6,010 nucleotides of DNA, from the NCBI GenBank assembly GCA_016200725.1, contig JACQEE010000227.1, forward strand, positions 1 to 6,010. Direction: 5' to 3'. A model generated the notes under the pieces. It made no database searches, was not told where the DNA came from, and saw only the letters and a list, made by a program, of their open reading frames with translations. The position numbers and the translations under genes were made by a program. Of this stretch, positions 1-5,193 are shown one piece after another. The first letter of the stretch is position 1. Each line of letters starts with the position of its first letter. The stretch comes from Chloroflexota bacterium. GTDB taxonomy: Bacteria > Chloroflexota > Dehalococcoidia > SHYB01.

Positions 1-160
1 AATTCTGCCTGCGCTCAGAACGATTTGTATTTGGACCGACGAGATGATGCGATCCTATCGGACGGGGAGTTGAGGGTGAGTAGCAACCTCCGTCTCCCCG
101 TCTAACGCCAACAGGAGTGGCTCGCCAGACGTGCGTGCCGGAAACCCGTTCTACTTCAGA
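1..160. other. Unassigned left edge, downstream of the tmRNA gene
   Basis: No gene is recognised here. On the plus strand one frame is open from the window edge to a TAA at 103-105 (34 codons, ending ...SSNLRLPV). It could be the tail of a gene converging on the tmRNA, but it matches no family I recognise and this length is expected by chance in GC-rich DNA. The stretch also holds an inverted repeat at 61-102. I see no tRNA and no stem followed by a T-run that would be a clear terminator for the leftward tmRNA transcript. Confidence 0.3.
61..102. repeat. Perfect 9-bp inverted repeat downstream of ssrA
   Basis: GACGGGGAG at 61-69 is the exact reverse complement of CTCCCCGTC at 94-102, with a 24-base loop. 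It lies about 60 bases past the tmRNA 3' end, so the leftward transcript could form it as a hairpin and it might help end or process that transcript. Neither side has a T-run, so it is not a canonical intrinsic terminator. The arm also matches the T-arm of the tmRNA: GGACGGGGAGTT at 60-71 is the exact inverse of 183-194. Confidence 0.45.
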
Positions 161-510
161 TGGTGGAGATGGGGGAGGGTCGAACTCCCCGTCCAGAGAG
201 GTCCGCGCGAAACGTCTACGAGCGTAGCCGGTGTTTGTGTCTTGCCTGGCCGTTGCTCATCCGGCATCGCGTGGTCAGGCCAGCCGATGGCGTTTCGGGC
301 GTCCGGTATCGGCGTCGGAACGTCCTAGCCCGATTTAGCGGCGCCTGTCCTTCAGCCTCGGGCGGGGCCTCCAGCAGACGTAGCGGCGTTAAGCCGCTAG
401 GGCGAGTTGTCTGTCGCCAGTTACTTGTTTGCCACCTGTTTAACGAGAAGTGTGACGATCTCGGCTCGCGGTCCCGTTAGGATGCTTCCCTGTCGAAGCC
501 ACGCATCCCC
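161..510 (-). ncRNA. ssrA: tmRNA (transfer-messenger RNA, one-piece)
   Basis: This 350-nt RNA rescues stalled ribosomes by trans-translation. It acts as an alanyl-tRNA mimic and then as a short mRNA that adds a degradation tag. Read leftward, the 5' end GGGGATG (510-504) pairs with CATCTCC (171-165), followed by A and an encoded CCA (163-161). The third pair is G.U, the alanine identity element. The T-arm is GGGGAG / TTCGACC / CTCCCC, which reads as a six-pair stem rather than five. GGCTTCGACAGGG near the 5' end is the usual tmRNA signature. An H-type pseudoknot (PK1) precedes the tag: CGAGA (463-459) pairs with TCTCG (448-444), and GTCAC (456-452) pairs with GTGGC (435-431). The tag frame is at 418-389, and its stop lies in the loop of a 7-bp hairpin (399-393 with 387-381). 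The gene sits immediately downstream of smpB, its protein partner. Ends were set from the acceptor stem and are probably exact. Confidence 0.96.
389..418 (-). other. tmRNA tag-peptide reading frame (GDRQLALAA)
   Basis: The internal message reads GGC GAC AGA CAA CTC GCC CTA GCG GCT TAA, giving GDRQLALAA. With the alanine carried by the RNA itself the appended tag would be A-GDRQLALAA. The LALAA end fits the conserved (Y/L)ALAA degron recognised by ClpXP-type proteases. The resume codon GGC is inferred from the frame and from its position downstream of pseudoknot PK1. The TAA stop (391-389) lies in the five-base loop of a 7-bp GC-rich hairpin, as in most tmRNAs. Confidence 0.85.
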
Positions 511-518
511 ATGACATA

Positions 519-527
519 AGTATAGCA
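519..527 (-). promoter_or_regulatory. Extended -10 promoter of ssrA
   Basis: Read leftward the sequence is TGC-TATACT. The hexamer TATACT (524-519) matches five of six bases of the sigma-70 consensus and is preceded by a TGn extension (527-525). It ends eight bases before the mature tmRNA 5' end at 510, so transcription could start at or next to the mature end. No good -35 box lies 16-18 bases upstream, in the smpB 3' end, which fits the extended -10 type. Confidence 0.6.
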
Positions 528-542
528 GCCGCGCGCGTACGC

Positions 543-1061
543 TCACGCTCGCTGCCGGACAGCCTCGCGGAGGCGGCGGTCCGATTCCCGCTTCGCGATC
601 GCCTGCCGCTTGTCGTACTTCTTACGCCCGCGAGCGACGGCCAACTCTACCTTCGCGCGGTGGCGTTTGATGAACAACCGCAGCGGCACGATCGTCAGCC
701 CCTCCGACTCGACGAGCGTTGCCAGTTCGTCGATCTGCCTTCGCCGGAGGAGCAGTTTCCGCACGCGCAGAGGCTCATGGTTCGCTTGCCCCGCCGCCTC
801 GTATGGGGCGATGTGCGCCCCGTGCAGCCACATCTCGTCACCGGCACGCCGCGCATAGGCGTCGCGGATGTTCACGCGGCCGTTGCGGATGGACTTGATC
901 TCCGTGCCCTTCAACACGATGCCCGCCTCGATGGTGTTGAGGATCTCGTAGTCGTGGCGCGCCTGCCGATTGACCGTGATGACCTTGAAGTCGTCACCCT
1001 TTTCGACCTTCTGCGGCGTCGCGGGCTTGACCGGAGCGACGGGCGTGGGCCTACGCGGCAC
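543..1061 (-). CDS. smpB: SsrA-binding protein SmpB
   Basis: SmpB binds the tRNA-like domain of tmRNA and places it in the empty A site of stalled ribosomes. The 172-residue product has the family core from about residue 26: FKVITVNRQARHDYEI, then EAGIVLKGTEIKSIR (45-59), NIRDAYA (64-70) and HIAPYE (83-88). It ends with the basic tail ARGRKKYDKRQ (142-152), which becomes helical in the mRNA channel. About 25 residues, rich in Pro, Lys and Val, precede the core and make it slightly longer than typical members (about 150-160). I chose GTG at 1061 because it is the only start codon in frame shortly before the core and has GAGG nine bases upstream. The frame stays open to an ATG at 1262, but that part is the shadow of the overlapping protease gene. 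It overlaps the protease stop by 11 bases, so the two are probably translationally coupled. The tmRNA gene follows 32 bases later. Confidence 0.96.
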   Translation of the reverse strand: MPRRPTPVAPVKPATPQKVEKGDDFKVITVNRQARHDYEILNTIEAGIVLKGTEIKSIRNGRVNIRDAYARRAGDEMWLHGAHIAPYEAAGQANHEPLRVRKLLLRRRQIDELATLVESEGLTIVPLRLFIKRHRAKVELAVARGRKKYDKRQAIAKRESDRRLREAVRQRA

Positions 1062-2271
1062 CGGAGACCGCCTCGAGCAGTGCGCTCGTTGAAGCCCGGC
1101 CTTGCAGCACCTGCAGCGCCTTGTCGAGTTGGGGGTCGCGCTTTGCGGTGATGTCGTCGGCTGTGCGGTCGACCACGATGTCCGGCGTGATCCCCTTCTG
1201 GGTGATCTGGTGCCCGTTCGGCGTGTACCACTTCGCGGTGCTGATGAGGAGCCCCGACCCATCGGTTAGCTGGATCCGCTGATTGACGACACCCTTGCCA
1301 TAGGTTTGCGCCCCGATAATCTTAGCCCGTCCTTGGTCCTGGAGCGCTCCCGATAACACTTCGCTGCCACTTGCGCTGCCGTGGTTCACTAATACCACGA
1401 GCGGGACGTTGAGGGCTTTCCCACCTCCCGAAACCTTCCAGTCCGTCCGCTTGCCCGCAGCGTTGATCTCGTACAGCACTAGGCCGTCTTTGAGGAATTG
1501 GCTGGCGACGTCAACCACTGTTGGGACGAGCCCTCCTGGGTCGTCGCGGAGGTCAAGGACGAGCCCCTTCATCTGCTGCGCGGTGAGTTGGTCGAGCGCC
1601 TTTCCAAAGTCTTCCGATGTGGGCGCCGCAAACTGGCTGATGTGCAACAGCGCGATTCCGTCCTTCAGTATCGTGGTGGTCACTGTCACCGTCTTGATAT
1701 CGTCGCGCACGATGGCAAAATCGAGCGTCTGCGAAGTGCTCGGCCGCAGGACTTGGAGGTGGACGATAGTTCCTTTCGGCCCCCGGATCTGCTTAATCAC
1801 CTCGTCGAGCGACTGCTCCCCGACCTCCTTCCCCTCGATACGTTTGATCACGTCGCCAGCCATGAGCCCTGCCTTCTCAGCAGGGGCGCCTGGCACCGTC
1901 GAGTCGATCACCACTACACCATCTTTCGAGGTGAGTTGCCCGCCGATGCCCTGGAACTGCCCTTCGATGCTGTCGAAGGCGCTCTGGTACTCCGCTTTCG
2001 TGTAATAGGCGCTGAATGGATCATTCAGCGCCTGGATCATTGCTCGCGCTGCAGCGTCGGTGAGTATCGCCGGATTCACCTTCGATTGGTCGACATAATT
2101 CTTCTTGAGGACGTCGTAGGCCTCCCACACCTTCGCCAGGTCCTTGGGGACGCCTCCCGGTGTGGTGCTGTTGCCGCTCGTGCGGAATGATCCGCACGCT
2201 GTGACTGCCAGCGCGACGACAGCCGCGACAGCGCACGCGGCAAGGATCGCTCGTCGATGGGGTATACGCAT
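1051..2271 (-). CDS. S41 family C-terminal processing protease, lipoprotein, PDZ domain
   Basis: This is a serine protease of the CtpA/Prc type that cleaves proteins from the C-terminal side. It is probably anchored outside the cytoplasmic membrane. Numbered from the ATG at 2271 (406 residues), a basic start (MRIPHRR) and hydrophobic stretch lead to a lipobox, VTAC, with Cys26 the predicted lipid-modified residue. An N-terminal helical region follows (about 45-95, with DPFSAYY). A PDZ domain spans about 105-180 (GIGGQL at 108-113, PAEKAGLMAGDVI at 130-142). The protease core has LDLRDDPGG (239-247, where RNNPGG is usual), GSASGSE with nucleophile Ser301, and TYGKG with general-base Lys326, the standard 25 residues later. 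The Gln normally four residues after the Lys is Asn330 here, with Gln331 next to it. An alternative GTG start at 2283 adds four residues; the ATG gives a compact signal peptide, but neither has a strong ribosome binding site. smpB overlaps its 3' end. The family is certain; the substrate is unknown. Confidence 0.95.
   Translation of the reverse strand: MRIPHRRAILAACAVAAVVALAVTACGSFRTSGNSTTPGGVPKDLAKVWEAYDVLKKNYVDQSKVNPAILTDAAARAMIQALNDPFSAYYTKAEYQSAFDSIEGQFQGIGGQLTSKDGVVVIDSTVPGAPAEKAGLMAGDVIKRIEGKEVGEQSLDEVIKQIRGPKGTIVHLQVLRPSTSQTLDFAIVRDDIKTVTVTTTILKDGIALLHISQFAAPTSEDFGKALDQLTAQQMKGLVLDLRDDPGGLVPTVVDVASQFLKDGLVLYEINAAGKRTDWKVSGGGKALNVPLVVLVNHGSASGSEVLSGALQDQGRAKIIGAQTYGKGVVNQRIQLTDGSGLLISTAKWYTPNGHQITQKGITPDIVVDRTADDITAKRDPQLDKALQVLQGRASTSALLEAVSGAA
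1071..1074 (-). promoter_or_regulatory. Ribosome binding site deciding the smpB start
   Basis: GAGG, read leftward, ends nine bases before the GTG at 1061. It lies inside the last codons of the S41 protease gene, so ribosomes finishing that gene would pass over it. It supports GTG 1061 over the far-upstream ATG at 1262. Confidence 0.5.
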
Positions 2272-2322
2272 GGTGAATCTCACAAGTCGCCCCGGAAAAG
2301 CGGAGCATAGGGGTTCTCGCTC

Positions 2323-2328
2323 AGTATA
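2323..2328 (-). promoter_or_regulatory. Candidate -10 box for the protease-smpB transcript
   Basis: Read leftward, TATACT is the same hexamer as the ssrA -10 box. A start about seven bases on would give a 5' leader of about 35-45 bases to the protease start. There is no TGn extension and no convincing TTGACA-like box 16-18 bases upstream, so support is the hexamer and its position only. Confidence 0.35.
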
Positions 2329-2365
2329 CGCGCCAGCCTGATTCCTGGGCCTATCATCAGCGACA

Positions 2366-2395
2366 TTGCGGCATTCGATGGGACATCGCTATCAT
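2366..2395 (+). promoter_or_regulatory. Candidate promoter for the LLM oxidoreductase cluster
   Basis: TTGCGG (2366-2371) and TATCAT (2390-2395) are separated by 18 bases. The -10 matches five of six consensus bases; the -35 keeps only TTG. A start near 2402 would leave a leader of about 34 bases before the GTG at 2436. A second TATCAT at 2352-2357 lies further upstream without a partner. It is the best site seen in the divergent intergenic region, but weak. Confidence 0.3.
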
Positions 2396-2435
2396 GGCCG
2401 CGAACCGGCACTCCTCGAAAGGTCAATGAAGCCCC

Positions 2436-3329
2436 GTGCTCATCGGCGTCGCCGTTCCCTATTACGAGCAGTACGCGCACTACGAGACGGTCGTGGCCTT
2501 CTCGCGTCGCGCTGAAGCGCTCGGGTTCGATGCCCTCTGGTTCGCCGACCACGTTGCACTACCAGGCTATGACGTTCCCCGCATGGGCGGCCGGTGGTTC
2601 GAGATGCTCACGCTCATGTCCAACGTCGCCGCGCTCGTGCCGCGCATCCGCCTCGGCACCGATGTTCTCGTCGCGCCGTACCGGCACCCGGTGCTCGCCG
2701 CGAAGATGCTGACGACGCTCGACATCGTCTCCGGGGGGCGTCTGATCATCGGCGTCGGCGGCGGCTACGTGAAGGAGGAGTTCGAGGCGCTCGGCGCACC
2801 CTACTTCCTGCGCGGCAACTATACCGACGAGTGCATCCGCGTGTGGAAGGCCATGTGGGGCGATGGCCGCGCCGCCTTCGATGGCCGCTTCTTCTCCTTC
2901 GAAGACATCGTCAACGACCCTAAGCCCGTACAGCGTCCGCACCCACCCATCTGGATCGGCAACGCCGGCCCACGGGTGCTCCGCCGTGTCGCCGAACTTG
3001 GCGATGGCTGGCACCCCGTCGGCCTCGACTTCGAGCGCATCGATGAAGGCATCAAGCGCTTGCACGCTTTCTGCGACCGCCTGGGACGCCGCCAGGTGCC
3101 CTCGCTCTCTTACAGCGGGCTCTTCGGCTTGGTAACTGAGCGAGCCATCGAAGGCGACCGGCGCGGCCCGCTGCAAGGTGAACTCGGCCAGGTCATCGAG
3201 GACGTCCAACGCTTCAAGGAACTCGGCTTTGATAGCATCCTCTTCCGCATCGGCGTCCAGGACGGTACGCCCGACCTCATGCTCAAGCAACTCGATCTCA
3301 TCTCCAAGCGCATCCTGCCGAAAGTCTGA
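2436..3329 (+). CDS. LLM class flavin/F420-dependent oxidoreductase (copy 1)
   Basis: This is a TIM-barrel enzyme of the bacterial luciferase-like superfamily that uses F420 or reduced flavin for hydride transfer or mono-oxygenation; it is probably cytoplasmic. The 297-residue length and motifs match the 'probable F420-dependent oxidoreductase' type (Rv2161c-like, from memory). Seen in order: MLIGVAVPYYE (1-11), the first barrel strand; LWFADH (34-39); WFEMLT (54-59); PYRHPVLAAKML (81-92); TLDIVSGGRLIIGVGGGY (94-111), the usual glycine-rich phosphate-side loop; DPKPVQRPHPPIWIG (161-175); and GDGWHP (189-194). The GTG start was chosen because it aligns exactly with the starts of the other two copies. 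The nearest purine-rich site, AAAGG (2418-2422), is 13 bases away, longer than ideal. Where the other copies have WIGGN or WVGGN, this one has WIGNAG. It is the first gene of the plus-strand cluster, with 16 bases before copy 2. Substrate and cofactor cannot be read from the sequence. Confidence 0.93.
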   Translation: MLIGVAVPYYEQYAHYETVVAFSRRAEALGFDALWFADHVALPGYDVPRMGGRWFEMLTLMSNVAALVPRIRLGTDVLVAPYRHPVLAAKMLTTLDIVSGGRLIIGVGGGYVKEEFEALGAPYFLRGNYTDECIRVWKAMWGDGRAAFDGRFFSFEDIVNDPKPVQRPHPPIWIGNAGPRVLRRVAELGDGWHPVGLDFERIDEGIKRLHAFCDRLGRRQVPSLSYSGLFGLVTERAIEGDRRGPLQGELGQVIEDVQRFKELGFDSILFRIGVQDGTPDLMLKQLDLISKRILPKV

Positions 3330-3345
3330 ATAGCAGGAGCAGATT

Positions 3346-4254
3346 GTGAAATTCGGCATCGCCATCCCCTCGTACCGCATCGACGGCGACACCGCGTTCA
3401 TGACCGTGGCCGCGCAAGCCGCCGATGACCTCGGTTACCACTCCATCTGGTTCGCCGACCACCTGGCCATCCCCGATGACTACCTCGACTACCTCGGCCC
3501 CGAATGGTTCGAGCCCATCATCACTGCCTCGTATCTCGCCGCGAAGACCAAGCGCGTGAAGGTCGGCTGGGACGTCATCATCGTGCCCTATCGCAATCCG
3601 GTGATCCTTGCGAAGATGATCGCTACACTCGACGTCATGTGCCAGGGGCGCGTCATCTTCGCGGGCGCCGGCGGCTACGTCCCCGGCGAGTTCGCCGGCC
3701 TCGGCCTCGACTTCGCCAAGCGCGGCGAGATGACCGACGAGTACCTCCGTGTCCTGAAGGAGATCTGGACGGCCGAAGACCCCAAATTCTCGGGCAAGTA
3801 CTTCAACTTCGATGGCATCAAGGCCTCGCCGAAGCCGCTGCAGAAGCCACACCCTCCCGTGTGGATAGGCGGTAACGCGCCGCCCGCGATCCGTCGCGCT
3901 GCGCTCATGGGCGATGGCTGGCATCCGCTGTACCCGCCCGTCGAGGAGATGAAGCGCGGCATCGCCGAGATCAAGCGTCTGCGCGGCAAGCGAGGACTTG
4001 ATGGCTACACGATTTCCTATTCCGGATCCCATGTCTTGCTCGACGGCCTCCTAGACGGCGTCGAGTTGCCCGAGCGCATGCGCGGCAGCGGTTTCCAGGG
4101 TTCGCCTGAGCGGATCGCCGCGCGCTTCAACGAACTCGCCGAGGTTGGCGTCCAGCACGCCATGATCCGCTTCCCGCACCAGTTCCTCGGGCGCGACCAG
4201 TTCATGCGGCAACTCGAACGGTTCATCAAAGATGTAGTCCCGCTGGTCAAATAG
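3346..4254 (+). CDS. LLM class flavin/F420-dependent oxidoreductase (copy 2)
   Basis: This 302-residue paralogue of copy 1 is also a luciferase-like TIM-barrel oxidoreductase. It aligns without gaps through the first half: MKFGIAIPSYR (1-11), IWFADH (34-39), WFEPIIT (54-60), PYRNPVILAKMIATLD (81-96), SPKPLQKPHPPVWIGGN (161-177) and GDGWHPL (189-195). The glycine loop is altered: CQGRVIFAGAGGYV (99-112) replaces SGGRLIIGVGGGYV, with Cys99 and Gln100 where both other copies have Ser-Gly. The start is GTG at 3346 with a strong AGGAG (3335-3339) six bases before it, only 16 bases after the copy 1 stop, so the two are almost certainly cotranscribed. The C-terminal third (from about 225) diverges most and contains an extra LLDGLLDGVELPERMRG stretch (231-247), probably part of the substrate-side lid. 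The family is secure; the reaction is unknown. Confidence 0.93.
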   Translation: MKFGIAIPSYRIDGDTAFMTVAAQAADDLGYHSIWFADHLAIPDDYLDYLGPEWFEPIITASYLAAKTKRVKVGWDVIIVPYRNPVILAKMIATLDVMCQGRVIFAGAGGYVPGEFAGLGLDFAKRGEMTDEYLRVLKEIWTAEDPKFSGKYFNFDGIKASPKPLQKPHPPVWIGGNAPPAIRRAALMGDGWHPLYPPVEEMKRGIAEIKRLRGKRGLDGYTISYSGSHVLLDGLLDGVELPERMRGSGFQGSPERIAARFNELAEVGVQHAMIRFPHQFLGRDQFMRQLERFIKDVVPLVK

Positions 4255-4269
4255 TGGAGTCGTCAGGTT

Positions 4270-4320
4270 GTGCAACTCGTTGGCCGTGAAGATGCATCGA
4301 AAGCGCAACATCGCGAGTGA
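4270..4320 (+). other. Possible 16-codon leader frame before the methyltransferase
   Basis: In the 75-base gap after copy 2, GTG at 4270 opens a frame MQLVGREDASKAQHRE that ends at TGA 4318-4320, nine bases before the methyltransferase ATG. GGAG (4256-4259) lies ten bases upstream of the GTG. The TGA overlaps the GAGG of the next gene, so translation of this frame would deliver ribosomes to it. It may be chance. The gap also contains the palindrome GATGCATC (4291-4298) but no convincing promoter or terminator. Confidence 0.18.
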
Positions 4321-4329
4321 GGTGATGCC

Positions 4330-5193
4330 ATGACTGCCAGACCGGAGGCCACATCCGCCGATCGCGCTGCCAGCCGCCTGACCGATTTCTATGGCGAGAT
4401 GTCCTCGATTGACTCGATCATGCGAGGCCTCGTCCGTGAGGGCGTCGATGCGAAAAAGTTCACCGCGCGGGACCTCTACTCTCGTGGGCTTGATGTACAG
4501 ACCCTCGGAGGTCTTCTCGTGCTCGAAACCGTTATCAAAGGGATGGAGGAATACGGGGCGCCTAACCGCGGCGACGCTATTCTCGACGTTGGCTGTGGCC
4601 TCGGTGGCCCGTCTCGCTACCTCGCTGACCGTTACGGGTGCCGCGTGACGGGCGTCGATTTGCTCCCTATCCGCGTAGAAGTCGCCTCATCTCTCGCCAG
4701 GATGGTCGGCATGGATAAGCAGGTCACCTACCGCGTGGCAGACGCTACCCAATTGCCGTTCAAGAAGGGACAGTTCGCTCAGGTATGGATGCTTGATGCG
4801 AGCATTCACATTCGGGACAAGGGCCGGTTGTTCGCCGAACTCGCCCGCGTGCTGGCCCCAGCCGGCCTTCTCGTCATGCACGACCAGCCCGGCCCGCTCC
4901 CGCCGTCAATGCGTCCTGTCATGCGACGCGCCCCATACATCGCGCCCACGCTGCCACAGTTGATACGTCACCTCCAGAGTGTTGGCCTCGAGGTGCTCAC
5001 ATGGCGCGCCACGACGCCGCTGGCGGTCCAGGACTTGAAGAACAAGATGGAGGCGCGACAGAAGGCACAGGCTACCGGCAGCGTCAGCCCGGCGCGGTTG
5101 AAGCACTCTCTGGCTGCCGGACTCGGGTACATCAAGGCGCTCGAGAAAGAAGGCTCACAGTCCGGGTTCTTCATTGCCAGGCGTGTCACGTGA
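4330..5193 (+). CDS. Class I SAM-dependent methyltransferase
   Basis: This is a Rossmann-fold methyltransferase (287 residues) that transfers a methyl group from S-adenosylmethionine to an unknown acceptor, most likely a small molecule. Motif I is ILDVGCGLGGPSRYLA (84-99), the SAM-binding loop. VTGVDL (106-111) carries the acidic residue (Asp110) expected to bind the ribose. VADATQLPF (137-145, Asp139) contacts adenine, and VWMLDASIHI (152-161) and ARVLAPAGLLVMHD (172-185) follow. The region before the fold (about 20-75, with DLYSRGLDVQTLGG) resembles the N-terminal helical cap of methyltransferases acting on small amines, sterols or quinones; this is only a loose likeness. The ATG at 4330 has GAGG (4319-4322) seven bases upstream. 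Its stop overlaps the start of LLM copy 3 (GTGA), so the two are coupled. Placement between LLM oxidoreductases suggests that it acts in the same pathway. Acceptor and product are not readable. Confidence 0.92.
   Translation: MTARPEATSADRAASRLTDFYGEMSSIDSIMRGLVREGVDAKKFTARDLYSRGLDVQTLGGLLVLETVIKGMEEYGAPNRGDAILDVGCGLGGPSRYLADRYGCRVTGVDLLPIRVEVASSLARMVGMDKQVTYRVADATQLPFKKGQFAQVWMLDASIHIRDKGRLFAELARVLAPAGLLVMHDQPGPLPPSMRPVMRRAPYIAPTLPQLIRHLQSVGLEVLTWRATTPLAVQDLKNKMEARQKAQATGSVSPARLKHSLAAGLGYIKALEKEGSQSGFFIARRVT

Noticed and set aside
61..102. Intrinsic terminator for ssrA
   Set aside because: The stem is good but the loop is 24 bases and no T-run follows on either strand; it is kept only as an inverted repeat.
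1..105. 3' end of a plus-strand gene
   Set aside because: The 34-codon open frame has no start in the window and no recognisable family; that length is common by chance at this base composition.
60..194. Integration (att) site at the tmRNA 3' end
   Set aside because: tmRNA 3' ends are common integration targets, but the long 12-base match is inverted relative to the gene, the direct match is only 9 bases, and no integrase gene is seen. A direct copy of the full 3' end would be needed.
131..480. Plus-strand open frames of 65 and 106 codons
   Set aside because: They run antisense across the tmRNA gene, whose acceptor stem, pseudoknot and tag account for the sequence.
1062..1262. 67-residue N-terminal extension of SmpB up to an ATG at 1262
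   Set aside because: The extension is low-complexity Arg/Ser/Thr-rich and out of frame over the well-supported protease C-terminal region; the GTG at 1061 has a ribosome binding site.
2559..4032. Minus-strand open frames of 244 and 280 codons
   Set aside because: They are antisense to LLM copies 1 and 2 and lack family signatures; the plus-strand genes explain the region completely.
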